54,752 bases of DNA, taken from contig WIXG01000451.1 in assembly GCA_009869945.1 (NCBI GenBank), positions 1 to 54,752 of the forward strand, read 5' to 3'. The position numbers were made by a program, and so were the translations under genes. Under the pieces are notes generated by a model. The model had not been told where the DNA came from, did not search any database, and saw only the letters and a list, made by a program, of their open reading frames with translations. Below, in pieces: positions 34,901 through 47,214 of the stretch (positions are counted from its first letter, which is position 1; each line of letters begins with the position of its first letter). The stretch is from Mesaphorura yosii (lineage: Eukaryota > Arthropoda > Collembola > Poduromorpha > Tullbergiidae).

Positions 34901-36672
34901 TTACACAATGATCGTCACCTCCTCAATACCACACCTTTTCTCCTGAAACTCCTCTTTTAATTTAGGCAAGTACCCATTCCAAAACGAGCATTGCCTCGCC
35001 CGGGGGCCGTATTCCAAATTCCAGTCCCCTGTTTCTAACCTCATAAACTTTGGATTAGCTACAGTGTACATTTCCCATTCACAATCAGAGTCTGGTTTCC
35101 CATCTCTAGCAAAGTTCGAGAATAATTCCATCATCCTCTTTGATAGACTAATCTCCTCCTCTGAATGAGTATCATGAGGTAAAGTCCCGAAAACGTACTC
35201 AATCTCGTCTGTGTGGCGAACTCCATACCAATCAGACCAGAGGCTTGATAAAGTCCTATGACTGAATAAGTAATAATACGTTGCCAGACCTAGGCGGGAC
35301 CACCCATCTGCGTAGTTGCGGGAGGGGCAGATTAGATAGGCGTCTCCTGCTGCGGAGGCTACTAGTTTCTGATTACCGTAACCGTCATCTGGGTTCTCGT
35401 GGTTACTGTATTCTTGTAGGATTGCTTCTAGTTCTATTGATGTCCTGTCTTTGAATAATTCCTGTATATAATCTACCAACTCATCGTGAGTTATATTAGC
35501 GGGATCTGTCATCGATCTCATCTTTGGAAACGTCCCTGGCATGAAAAATGTCCCTTCATCTTGAACGTTGCCTATGAGGAGAGGGGCCCGTTTCACATCA
35601 CCCGATTTCAGCAGATTGCGGGGGGTGTCCTTCAAAAAGTCCCCGTCGACAGTGGCCACGAACGGGGAGCGGAGTGCTTTGTGGTAGTGCTTCATCTGAC
35701 TAAGGACGAGTTCTTGTGATGGGATGGAGCGGAGGCAGGCGACGAGGTCCTTTTTACTAGGAAGATGGGTCTCATCAGATGGGAAGCACCCGACAACTTT
35801 CGCCAACTCCAAACTGGAGTTCATCGCGTCCCTCGCAGGTTGAAAGCGGGACTCTACGGTTCCACTCATCACGATCCCAGAGTTGAATAATGTACGGGAG
35901 TGGTGCGAGAGGAGGTGGAACATTATCGAGGCCCCACCGGCGGATTCCCCGAAGAGAGTTATCCTGTCTGTGGGTTGAATAGGAGTTTCTTTTATAAAGT
36001 GCAGAAAATCGAGTCTAAATAAAGGAGACCCTCACCCGAATCCCCTCCAAACACCTCCGCATTCTCTTTCAACCACCGCATAGCCAGTACTTGGTCTAAT
36101 AAACCCACATTCCCTGGGGCCTCCTCACTATCCAAATACAAAAATCCAAGTGGTCCAAGTCTATACTGCATGGAGGCTATGATTAATCCAGTCTCCGCTG
36201 CCAGCTTCTCTCCTTGAAAGACATCAGAGGTTGAGGTCCCAAAGAAGAGAGCACCACCGTGTAACCATAGCAGGATTGGTTGCTTCTGCTTAATATTCTC
36301 AGGAACCCAAATATTTAAATACAAACAATCCTCTTTTATTGGGGTGTTTGCGTACCAGACCGAGTCGGCTGCCGAGCCGGGGAAGGAGCCAGGCTGGGGG
36401 GGTTGTGGGCAGGAGTTGGGCTTTACAATTGCTTCTAATGTGTAGTTCCATGGGTTGACAGGGACGGGGGGGAGGAAGCGGAGTGGACCGACGGGGGGAA
36501 GGGCGTAGGGGATCCCGTAGTAGGCGCGAATTGGGACGCTGGAGTGGGATTTGAGTACAGTGCCTGTAACGGGGCCGGTGGTGGTGTGGATGACGGGAGT
36601 GGGGTCTATCGCAAAGACACAATAATGGGCAATGGTGGTGGTCAACAGGACGAGGATGGCTAAGAGCGTCAT
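34901..36672 (-). CDS. Secreted carboxylesterase, cholinesterase-like
   Basis: Carboxylesterase/cholinesterase family (COesterase), an alpha/beta hydrolase that cleaves ester substrates and is often used in xenobiotic or lipid metabolism. Minus-strand exons 36672-36036 and 35967-34901 join in phase 1 to give 567 residues, the normal family length. ATG 36672 opens a signal peptide (MTLLAILVLLTTTIAHYCVF). Conserved blocks: YYGIPYALPPVGPLRF, EDCLYLNIWVP, the oxyanion-loop HGGALFFG, and NVGLLDQ. The catalytic serine is S221 in FGESAGG, just after the splice junction, with acidic partner E350 (QDEGTFF) and H464 (RHTDEIEYVFG), so the enzyme should be active. Typical AChE gorge residues were not checked, so a true acetylcholinesterase is not claimed. 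It is convergent with the oxidase. Confidence 0.92.
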
Positions 36673-37554
36673 TTTCAAGAACTTTCACGCAGGAGAAGAC
36701 AGTCACACCAGACTGGACTCTTGTCTCCATTTGCCTGGTGGCAATGGCAATGAAAGTGGCTGGACTCGACCGCAGAACCACCAGTGATTACCCGTCTTCG
36801 TTAATCAGAAGGCCAGAGAGCCGAGATTAATCGAGTGTGGAGGATTTAGGCGAAAGATAAGAGGAAGGAGAAGTTTAAGCAGCGGCGAAAAGAATATTGA
36901 GGACAGAAACTTGAAGCAACTCTTCTCTTTTATTTCATGGGCGTAATTTCGGGAGCAACCAGCGCCATCTGCGCTCTCACAGAATGGCGGGCCTCTCAGT
37001 TTGTCAGTACAAAAGAAAATGGTCTACATTAGCTCAATGAATTAATTCAAACAGGACCAATTGATAAGATTTAACTAGTACATACAAAAGTGGGGTGTAC
37101 AAATGTTGTACGACTCTCGATTCAAGTACGGCGCAAAGCCGGGCTGAATACAGCAAGCAAAATAACTTACAACTTAATTATGTCCGTTTAAAGTCTTCGT
37201 ATTTGACTACGCGCGATTTTGGCCGCCAACTCACCGTGGTGCTAGAATAAGTTGAAGACTCACGAGAGAAAAATAGACAGACTCTTACTCAGCACAGCAT
37301 GCGCTGAAGGAACAAAACAACGATGAGTCTGCATAGGAATTACAATTCTCACTATCAAGACAAGCCTCGTTAATTACTATTCAACTATAGCTATGATAAT
37401 ATTGTTTTGTAATCCAGTCTTCATATTTCTTCTTGATTCGCGTATTTCCTCCTGATTTACTCTACAGACTACCCTAGATTTAATTACTACTCAGTTCGGG
37501 GTGGCAAACGCCCACACAGAAGGAGGAGGGATATTTCTCCACGGGAATTCACGA
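36673..37554 (-). other. Spinster 3'UTR and carboxylesterase upstream region
   Basis: AATAAA on the minus strand at 36928-36933 is the likely Spinster poly(A) signal, giving a 3'UTR of about 620 nt from the distal stop. The remaining roughly 250 bp before ATG 36672 would be the carboxylesterase promoter. No coding exon seen. Confidence 0.45.
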
Positions 37555-40500
37555 TTAGCTCAGAGACCGCGTGGAAGCCGATGAAGAAGACAACTCATCC
37601 GCCTCGTGCGCCTCCGGTCTGGTTTCGTTCATCAGACCATCGCCTGCGAAAGACAAGAACTTGTGTTAGAAATCCATTCTTTCTATAAATCAGTTGCAAG
37701 CAAAAAGAGAAAAAGCACTGCACACGACACTCACGTTATGGCCGGCACGTTATGAGAAGAAGCGGCGAAGCGGGAAGCGCTGCGTTGAGTTCAAAGGCGC
37801 GAGAAGGCACCAGCGCTGCTTTCTCTCAACTCTTCTTCCTCCTCCATCCAGCGGCGGAAGTAGGCGGGGATCGTCAGATATTTTAACACAGGATCTTCGT
37901 CCTCTTTCTTGTGAGATGAAGCAACCGCTCCAGCCCCCATTCGCTTCTCCCCCGACGCGTACTCAAAGGAGGATACTCGTGTCCCCGGCGCTTGGCGCGC
38001 TTGCAACGAGTGGAAGGCGACTTTATACAAGAAATAAAAGCAGAAAGCAAATTGTAAGCAAAATAGTAATGTGGCCATGCGGGGCAAGTTCAAAAAGCGG
38101 TTCAAAGGGACTTTAATTCGTTTCCATGGGGAAAATTACAAACACACTGCACACTGCACTCAGTTCATTTAGACAGGAAACCTCCACTCACCACTAACTG
38201 CCTTGTCAGCCTTCATCTTGTCACTTATTATATACCAAGCAGTCATCAGGAAGAACAATCCTCCTAAAACCTCCACAAAGCTCGTCATAAACAGCGAGTA
38301 CTGGAGGGCTTTAAAAGAGTTAGGGGAGGGGTCGATGATGGAGCTGTTGTGGCAACTTGCTGTAGGTGGTGCGAGTGTTGGGCTGTTGGCGAGGATTACT
38401 GCATTTTCGTAACCGGGAGGGATGTCTGAACTGTCGTTTGCTATGAACGTTCCACTCCTACTGTTCAGCATCGCCCTGAATACATCCGATAAGATCCCGA
38501 CGAGGTAGGGCGACCCTGCGTCCCCAAGAGTGTGTGATAGTAGGATTTGAAAGGCTTCCGCAGTGGAGCGACGCGTTGGGATGACGACGTACTGCGGATG
38601 AAACGTAAGAAATTAGTGAATTTTTACCATGAAATTAAAACAATCAAAAAGAAGTTGTACTCACCAGCAGCATATCAGCAACAATACTCCAGTTCAAATT
38701 CAAGAAAAGTTGCCCAAAGAAGATGAGAACATAGCATCCAACGGTGCTGTACTGACTCACTATCGTCGCCAGAAACAATAAAGGTGTGGAGGCGAGGAGC
38801 CCAAAGGCACATATTAAAGGGTCTGCACGTGGATTCAGGACTTTTAAACGGGTGCTCAGATAAGACCCAATAATAACCCCAAAGAACCCAGCAAACATGG
38901 TTATCAGCCCAAATATAGTGGAGACTTGCTCTGTTGATACGTTTGCAGAGCCTTCTTGTGTTGATAATCCTAGGGCTATGAAAGAAGGGCCCCACCAGGC
39001 GAGTGCTCCCGTAACAAAAGCTACACACGTGAATCCGAGTGTTGTTAGTATAAAACTTCTGTTTTTGCACAAGTATCTGATGTCTTGCGAGTAGCTTGTT
39101 GGCTTTAGATTAGATCCCTCCGATTCTCCACGTGGGGGGTCGATTAATACGAAAACTAATAGCAATACTGCTATTAATCCCATTGCGGGAGTTACTCGAA
39201 GGCCCCAGTGCCAGGAGCCACCAAGAGCGGCTGTTTCTGATCCTACTATATAGCCTAGCCCACATCCAACGGGGATGACTATATAGAATAGAGCGAGCAT
39301 TCGGGAGCGGACGTGATCGACAAACATGTCGGAGATTATGGTGGGGGCGATGGTGCTGTAGGAAGCTTCTCCGATTCCGACAAGGGCGCGGAAGGTGACG
39401 AACCACGTGAAGTCCTGTATAAATATAAAGAGTGCGTGTTAAGATTAGCATGTGGAAGGGCATTTGGGAGAGCATCGCACGTGGAGTTCCGTGCAGGGTA
39501 GTCGCGCACAGCGGGAGTTCAATTTTCTTTTCTCTGCCTCTGTCAATTGACTCCTTTCCACACGCTGCTGCTGCCCTTGATTAGCGTCAATTTAGGCAAT
39601 TACTCAGATGCAACTCTGCGTGCGTTGCATGAGTGCATCTCTGACATCGGTTGCCATCGTCATAGTGACATTTCACACTGTTTATTTACAAAGGAGCCAG
39701 CACCCAGAAACACGAGCAGGGACACGTGCTCTCTTGCATCATCAAATCTCAGCTTTCGCCCTGTACGTACTCTTCTTCGTCAGAGGAGATTACCGTTCTA
39801 AAAATAGCTCGGCTTTTCATCATCAACAAGCAAGAGAGTTTTAAAAGCGCATCTTCATCTCTTTTCTTTCCTCCTTTCTCGTCTCGGCTCTAGTGTTGCA
39901 GTCGAAATTCCTTACTCTGTGAACCGTGTCAAGTCCAAGTCCAAGCTAAAGGAGCAAGGCTGACAGGGACGACGGAGTGCACATTATTTTAGAGGGATCG
40001 CGTTACGTCAAAACTTTGCTTGCATTTGATTCTCTTGCTGCAAATTGGTGACAGCAATAAGAGGATAGTCTATAAATCCATTCATTTTACGCGTAAATTG
40101 ACACGCTAACAACCCCATCGAATTGATGCTAATGCTCTCTGAATTCCTTTCAAGTTGAAATTATTCAAGAGATCCCGTCGCTTCGTTCTTGCACTCTGCA
40201 GCGGAAGTATATTTATCAATAATTACATCCCGATCAGAAAGGTTAAGACCAGTTACTAATTTCTGCTTTTCTCATTGTTGATTGGACGGATTAAGCTCAC
40301 ATCGCAAGCATATCTTCACACCCTCGAGATGTGTTGTCATGCAAATTTTCATAGAATTCCGATATCATGGAGGGGAGATATTAGTTAAGAACTAGAAGCA
40401 GAGTGATCAGAAAGGATAGGACCACTTTACAAAATCCAGTTTTGAACTCGACTTCGTGCAAGTCCGACCAAAGTCGGCAAGGGCAAGCAATACAGCTCCG

Positions 40501-43188
40501 TGAATCAACTTAAAGCTGCCATATTTCGTGCTTGGGAAAATATTTCTCTAGACACAATTAGAAAACTGGTTTCATCTATGACGAACAGGGTGTTTGACGT
40601 TACCTTGAATGCGGAGGGATTCCAAGTATTAGAACAAGATTCTTGAACTTAGAACTTTCCATTGCGTAACACGCGCGCAAGGAGCCAGCAGAGCCCAGAG
40701 CCGGAGACAAAAGACAAGAAGCTCAATGGAAAATCCCCGGCTCACATTTCAATCAAATTAGTATAAAATATAAGTACGAGGGCATTCGAAATAGAATTCC
40801 GCTCACGCGATGACATTTCGAAAGTTTGTCGCAATAAATTCCCAGATCCCAATTTCCCAACACACAAAGTCATCATAAATTTTTGGAATAACTCACACTC
40901 ATGAAACTCCCCAGTAACGTCGTCAGACTCCATAGAAACACTCCTCCAGCCATGATCCACTTGCGTGAGTAACGATCACCAAGGAAGCCAAAGAGTGGGG
41001 CGAAGACCATGTAGCTCATTATAAACACAGTTTGTAGGAGTCCAGCTTCTGAATTCCCTATACTGAACTGGCATTGGATTTGGTCGAGGATTCCTGCAAA
41101 ATTGGAATAATAGACATTTGAGTATTTTGGGAGGTGTGGAGTGGAATTTTGAATTCTATTGAGTTTTATAGGGTGTTCTGGGTTGTTTTATAAAAATCGA
41201 GTCATCGGGGCGCATTACACGAGCAGCAGAGAGTGACGAGAACGCATAAGCGCATTACGATAAGATTAGCTTAATATTGTAAAGGGTCAGGCACGGGTCA
41301 CTATCACGCGTGTTGACTATGACACTCGGGGGGATAACGAATTGATGAGTCACGAATCGTTTCACGCCCACCGCACAAAGTCCATAAAAATCGTCATCGG
41401 AGTATTCCTGGCTTTAATGCCACATTTGAAGAAATTGAAAATCGATGGAGAGTGCGTGCTCCATTCATCCTTCCTCTAAAATGTATTATTATTAATCGCA
41501 CAAATTACCCAAATGACAAAATGGGCTTCTGGCTGAACGAACGCAGAAATCTAGACATAAACCACTAAAATAGGAAAAGCTCCTAAATAAAATCTATGAC
41601 ACTAAAATCGGAAAATTAAACCAAAAGATGAACGATCGATGACATTAAACCCGAACGGAATGTCGAATTGCAAAAAGGAAGGACAATTACAGAAGAAACA
41701 CTTCCGGCGCATGTGGTTTGCCCGTGACAGCAGCCCACCTCCCGAAGAAAGCGGAGCCCCTTCGAGTCCTACACACCACTCGCCACTGTCCTTTCTTTTG
41801 ATGAACAATCGCGCCATCGAATTTGGTGTACGGTTGCGGTCAGAGTCGAAGAAATCCCAGTCCTTCATTTCAATTGCCAATAGCTTCATCGTAATCGCAA
41901 TTACTCTGCTGGTTCTCTCGCTCATTGCGGTTTTAAAGGCGAGACGGACTTTACAGACATGAAGCATGGCAAATTAAGATTGCGCGACTGCTTCGTTGCG
42001 TGTATTTACCGCTTCGTCCACCTGAACAACAATTTCTTACGCAAACGAGGAACTCCTCTGCAACTTTAATTATGAAGGGTAAAAAATGGAATACATTTGG
42101 TCAATGTGATGGCGTAATCGTCTGCTGCACCTTGCGCTAACTAACGTGTTCGCATGTGTGCGTGCATCCACCATCGAATGAGGTCATCCTCTGCATGTGA
42201 TGTGAATGACAAGAGTTGTCTGACGACATTTCTCGTGTAGTGCACTCATTGTCATCGGCATCTGTCATCTCCACTGAGGATAGTCTTAATCTCCTTTTAA
42301 ATCTACGCACTCTTTCTCCCAAAAGAGAGTCGAAAAATGCTCTTCGTCTTGTCGAGGTGGTGATTCACCCAAGAATTACTAAAGGCTGACTAAGTTCAAC
42401 AGCGCAAAGCGGTGTCCACCGTCGAGCACCTGCACACGCACCTCCCCGCTCCGTTTGCTAATTACTGTGTACTGCATTTCAATAACTGTTTTAGTGGGGA
42501 TCACGCTGCCAAAAAACAGTTTCGCCCGGCGAAACAGCAACGGAAAGGTCGCCAGAGCCAAAGCCAACTACCATCGGCTGCCAGAAAACAGGGCATGGAG
42601 CTCGTGTTCGCTTAAGCCTGCACCAGTTGCGTGACCCACATTTCATTGATTTCATTCACGTCACACTCGGACAATAATCCACCTGCCTCGCCGATCGTAC
42701 GATCAAGAATCGACAGAAATCTAAATGTAATAAGAAAACGGGGTGCACGTGTAACATACGTGACATTTGACCGAATCGATTAATCGATGACTGACGACTC
42801 AATTTAGCCCAAAAATACACCATAAAAACATTTGTACATACTAAAACCTAACTATTGCCCCAAAATCAAAGTAAAAATACTCACCCGCCAGCGTGAACCG
42901 GTCCATGTAATTGATCAAATTTACATAGCACAGTATAAACACTGTGATCCATTGCCTCGGTGTTATCGAAGGCTCTGCTATTGACAAGCTATGGTTATAA
43001 GTCGAGTCTGTGGAGCCAGCATGGAAGAGGACTTCACCACCACCATTGTTGCTGAAGCGCTTCTTTCTCAGACTCCCTCCTCCGAGGAGTGTCTGCTCTC
43101 CACTGATTAATTGCTGCTGGGAGTTGTTGGGAGGGATGGTGGATTCACTCGCCGTGGAGGGGGCTCGGACGTGGTGGCTGGAGGACAT
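37555..43188 (-). CDS. spin: Spinster (lysosomal/late-endosomal MFS lysolipid and sugar transporter)
   Basis: Spinster/SPNS proteins are 12-TM major-facilitator transporters of late endosomes and lysosomes, exporting lysophospholipids. Minus-strand exons: 43188-42885, 41093-40897, 39414-38665, 38591-38192, 37643-37555 (579 residues). All junction phases agree. Family blocks: ITVFILCYVNLINYMDRFT in exon 1; LLQTVFIMSYMVFAPLFG and LGDRYSRKWIMAGG in exon 2; VGIGEASYSTIAPTIISD, FYIVIPVGCGLGYIVGS and NPRADPLICAFGLL in exon 3; RRSTAEAFQILLSH and LGDAGSPYLVGILSD in exon 4. ATG 43188 (MSSSHHVRAPS) precedes a cytosolic tail of about 75 residues. The last exon adds a short acidic Ser-rich tail ending STRSLS. 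An optional exon at 38020-37735 would replace it with a different 76-residue tail. Introns of 1.8 and 1.5 kb hold no visible genes. Confidence 0.93.
37735..38020 (-). CDS. Alternative C-terminal exon of Spinster (or nested small gene)
   Basis: On the minus strand a U-rich tract and AG at 38022-38021 precede a phase-1-compatible open frame with a stop at 37791, and a GTGAGT donor follows at 37734. Included after the exon ending 38192, it gives 76 codons: a basic/Gly part, then a VLKYLTIPAYFRRWMEEEEE segment. The alternative reading is a separate 95-residue protein from ATG 38078, with a hydrophobic start. However, that hydrophobic start is just the translated pyrimidine tract of the acceptor, so I favour the cassette-exon view. 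Confidence 0.5.
39415..40896 (-). other. Spinster intron 2
   Basis: 1.5-kb intron. I see no coding exon, RNA gene or clear repeat in it. Confidence 0.5.
41094..42884 (-). other. Spinster intron 1
   Basis: 1.8-kb intron after the first coding exon. Short open frames (for example 41639-41962 on plus) lack domain features and are not called. Confidence 0.5.
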
Positions 43189-44211
43189 TCTGGTAGAATA
43201 CTGTTGGAGGTGTGGAAGGTCTGATTTGAATCGAGCAGTGACTTCAGTCGTCGACCCCGTTCATGCTCCTCCGTCCAGATTCAAGTCCACCGTCTGCTCC
43301 TCTTCTTCTTTTCCTGCTGTCACCGTGCACGACTCACTTCCAACTTCTTCCTGAATAAATTACGGGTAACTGAAGTCACTTTGAAGTTCAAGTCGCCGAG
43401 TGCGTGCTTATCTGCTTCCGCCGTCGATGCTGTTAATTAACTCTGGCTAGTTTAATTTAAGTTACTGTTGCCACTCAGTCTACGTTTGATTAAACTTCTT
43501 GCTCTCGAGAGAACTGCACCCGACCACGAGTTGCAATGAAATGCGATGAAGACGACGGCCGTTGACGTCACCTCATCGTACGAGTTGGGAGTTTCTAAAC
43601 AGAGCGGAGGCAATCAACAGCGGCTGCTGAAGCGGAGGCGTTTGGGAAACACAACTGTGAGTGCAGTATGTGAATGTGAGTCATGCCAACATGTAGCAAC
43701 CACGGCGGAGAGAATCGAGACCAGAGCGAAGGATGGCATCCAATAAAACCCGACTCTCGATCGTACGATGTGGTGACGTCACCTTCGGTGAGGATGCCAG
43801 GAAGTGACACACCTCCACGAGGATGGATATGACAGGAGCAGTACGCGAGTGAATGCACCCGATTCCGGGAAGGCGCGTGGACGCAGCGGACGGGTTTCTG
43901 GCATTTTCCACACACACTAAATTTGATATCTGGTGCAATGAGGAAACTTTCCATAATCGGATTTTAGCCAGGAATCCACGGACGGGATTTCCCATTCGAG
44001 TGTTCGTACGCATCGGATTTTGATTAACATGGAGAAATCGCTGCAGCACTCCGCTTTTATTAACATGCAAATCGCATGCAAAATGACAGATAATCGAAGA
44101 ACACGACGAAATCGTACAAAAAAGTACAAACTATTATCACAGACTAATCATAAGGAAACGATGACAGCACAACTCTTGCAAATACCGAATACAATCTGGC
44201 TTCCTTTCTTT
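43189..44211 (-). other. Spinster promoter/leader and EXTL3 3'UTR
   Basis: Minus-strand AATAAA at 44056-44061 is a good EXTL3 poly(A) signal, about 150 nt after its stop. The rest, up to 43189, should hold the Spinster promoter and leader. No coding exon seen. Confidence 0.45.
44056..44061 (-). terminator. EXTL3 poly(A) signal
   Basis: TTTATT on plus, AATAAA on minus, 151 nt downstream of the stop codon. Confidence 0.5.
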
Positions 44212-46888
44212 CTAAATGTACTTGAAACACTTCTGCTTATCGTGTGGGATCCTCGTCTTGAAGAGAATGGAATCAGCCCTAAACTGAGTATAAAGTAAAG
44301 GAGTGTAGCCATAAATACGGCTGAAATAGTTAATGCACTCGTGTCTCTCTTGGAAATGCGAATCATCTTCTGATAGTGTTACAGGGCACCCCGGGCACCT
44401 GAACGTCCACCTGCTAGTCACTTTAACGGGGGGTCTGCCAGTTATATGCGATACTAAGAAGTTCATCGCAATGTCCTCACAGTTCATCAACTCATCAACT
44501 TTGTCTCTTATCAAACTGGACATCTCATAAGTATAAAGATAGCTATAAATTCTATGATAAAAAGCCGCCCCCGTCAGAACCATAGATAGCTCACAACTGT
44601 AATTAGAGTTATAGGCCCAACTGCTCCCAGCCCAGGCGTGATACCTGCCAGGGAAGCCTACTATTCTGTCTCTGTTCTCCCTCCACACACGGAAACCGAA
44701 AACGATCTCGTCGTGGCGGAGGTGAGCATCATCGTCTATGGAGAGGATCGCCTCTGTTTCGATTTCTGCGAAGGGAAGGAACCTGTTGTTTAGACTATTC
44801 TTATTCGATTTTAGTACTATTATTGGAACGCCGATGTCGGGCCACTTTAAATCTGATGTAGGTGGATTCTCCGAGTTCCACACCACAATCACCTTGTTAA
44901 GATAGGGCACCAGGTACAATCTAGATAAACTGTTAATCAGAACCTGCTCCCTCTCGTAAGTTAACATTATAATAGTGAATTGTTCTTTTGGTAGATTCCC
45001 TCCTAAAGACTCGCTAAACTCCTTCCCTGCCCCTCCCTGCCCTGAATTAATGGGCCGGAATCCTAACGAGCTACCACGGAACTTAGCTTCCGATGGGATT
45101 ACACCATCCCACGGGGTTGTTGGGTACGAGTTGAATAGTGTGAGGTGAGAGTTCCATGCTTTATACTTATCCAGATTGGATATGGAGAAATTGCGAGTAA
45201 AGGATGGGCTGGTGTACGGAGGCTCGATGGGTCCTAAGTTTTCTTCATCCTCCGGGTCCAGTGTGATTGATTCTAATTTCAAAGGGACGAAGCTCTCGTT
45301 GAAGACTGAATGGAGATGCACGTCTTTAAATGGGGCGGAGGGGAGGGCGAGCCGTGTTCGGAGGATGGCTAATGTAGTTTCCACTATTGCGGGGATGGAG
45401 CTCATATAGTTCTCGTACAGCGAGCGGCCGTTCTTCCTCATAGCTAAGAGATCCGGGTCTGATATGTATTTCAGGATGTAGTGGAGTTCTGTTATACGGG
45501 AGGAGGGTAGCTGGAGTACAGCCCGGCCCCAGTCGATAACTTCTGAGAATGGAAGCACTACACTCCCGATGAGAACTGGGATCGCCCCGTATTTCAAGCT
45601 CTCATACAGTCTTAATTGTAAATCTGAAGGAGGCGCCTCTCCGGGTGGCAATAATAAAAGGCTGAATGTAGAATCGACCAGCAACCGAGTCCGAAGGAGG
45701 TCGTTATTGCAGAGGTCGGAGAGTTTCTTGTTGGCAGCTCCTTCTTCGACTTCCTGCCCTGAACCTGAGGATGAGCTGCACGAGAACTGAAAGACGAAAG
45801 AGACCGGGTCCTCCTGCTGAATTCGGAGGAGTTCTGATTGTAGATTCGATTCGGAGGGAGGGCCCAAATAGCTTGCGAGATACTTTCTTTTCGCGGGGGC
45901 GATTGGTGGGAGCTGCAGTACTTCTTGAGTGTGAGTGATGCGGGTAATTGAAGAAGGCAGGTGGCTGATTTGAACGTCGAAAGAGGGGCGCAGCGTGGTT
46001 CCGGGTGGAGTGACGACCATAGCACGGCCAATGTCTTGATTCACTTGCACGGAGCACGTCGGCCAAATCAAATGGTTCCTACCGTCCCCGTTCCAGAACA
46101 GCAAAGAATTCAAGGATTTAAAGTCCGTGCACGAGTCGAGTATGGCGATGAATAAACAGGCTTTGTAAGGATTCGATGTGGTGTACTGATTCGAGCTGAT
46201 TGCCTTGTGGAGGATGGAGCTGCTCTCGTTCGCCGCCATCGGGTACAGATAAACAGTGAAGGGGTTCGATATGGGGCAGAGGCTGTAGTCGAAGCAGGTC
46301 TCCATCTCACACCGAACACTACTCGCAGCAGGGCTTGATAAAAACTCCCTGTACTTCAGCGCCCCCAACGCCCTAGGCCTCAATAGTCTTGGAGTACTCC
46401 TCTCCATCGCCTCTCGCTCCGCCACTTTGGCCTGCTCCAATGAGATCTGCAATCTATCCAATTCATTCCTCTTGTGCGCAGCGTCAGACTTAAACTCTTC
46501 TAGTTTCTTTGTGTACTGGGTGATGTCCAACTGGATTTGCCTCCTCTTGGCTTCCAAAGTGTGCAGTTCGAGGGAGACTGACTGCTTGATGCGGTGGAGC
46601 TCCTCTATTCTGTACTTTAGATCGGCTCCATCTAGTTTATCGATGTTTTGGAGTTGGATGATGAAGGAGGGCTGGGAGGAGTCGAGGTCGAGTGTGCTGG
46701 AGGGGGTCGTGTCGCTGGTGAACTGCGGAGTGCAGACAAGTGTCAGATCAATGTGCCATTATCAGCATTTCAATAAATCTACTCACCAGCGTCAGGTAGT
46801 GGTGGATGAGGAGCGGGACGAGGAGGAGGACGACGAACCCGAGCCCAATGATCTTCAGGAGACGGTAATTGGCTGTTATTAGCGTCAT
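44212..46888 (-). CDS. EXTL3: Exostosin-like 3 / brother of tout-velu (heparan sulfate GlcNAc transferase)
   Basis: EXTL3/botv adds the first GlcNAc to the glycosaminoglycan linkage tetrasaccharide and so starts heparan sulfate chains in the Golgi. Minus-strand exons 46888-46787 and 46722-44212 join in phase 0; 870 residues, near vertebrate EXTL3 (919). ATG 46888 opens a type II membrane anchor (IIGLGFVVLLLVPLLI, about residues 13-28). A long coiled coil follows (about residues 50-140), then the exostosin GT47-type domain (CFDYSLC, FTVYLYP, GAIPVLIG), then the C-terminal GT64 domain starting FTIIMLTYERE. The GT64 metal-binding DDD is residues 697-699 in ILSIDDDAH. The long coiled-coil stem separates EXTL3 from EXT1/EXT2. 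It is divergent from SLC25A51, with 326 bp between start codons. Confidence 0.93.
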
Positions 46889-47214
46889 TCTTCGGTGTGG
46901 GGTCAGGTATTGTTATGGAGAAGGCAGTGGCTTATCAGCGTGGCCATTTCTTGGCGTGAAAAGCAGTAAGTTTGTGCAAAAGTCTCGTCTCGTCGCTTTG
47001 CGCCAATCGCATGGCTTTGAAAATCCCATCCTTGCAGAGACTCCCGTGATTGTAAATCCGGGATGATGAATTGTGAGCGAGACGAGCCTCCCGAGTTGGG
47101 TAAGAATCACTTCGCGTGTGTAATTTTAAGACTGATCGATGCTGATATTGATAATAATGGAGCTAGTCAGTTAGGTTAAGCTAGTCTAGAGAGTGTTCAT
47201 GTTGGTTCCGGGAA
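46889..47214. promoter_or_regulatory. Shared EXTL3/SLC25A51 promoter region
   Basis: 326 bp between two divergent start codons. It must contain both leaders and either one bidirectional promoter or two adjacent ones. No TATA box stands out. Confidence 0.5.

Noticed and set aside
38078..38106. Transmembrane start of a separate small protein inside the Spinster 3' region
   Set aside because: The hydrophobic residues are the direct translation of a splice-acceptor pyrimidine tract; a cassette exon explains the data better, though not conclusively.
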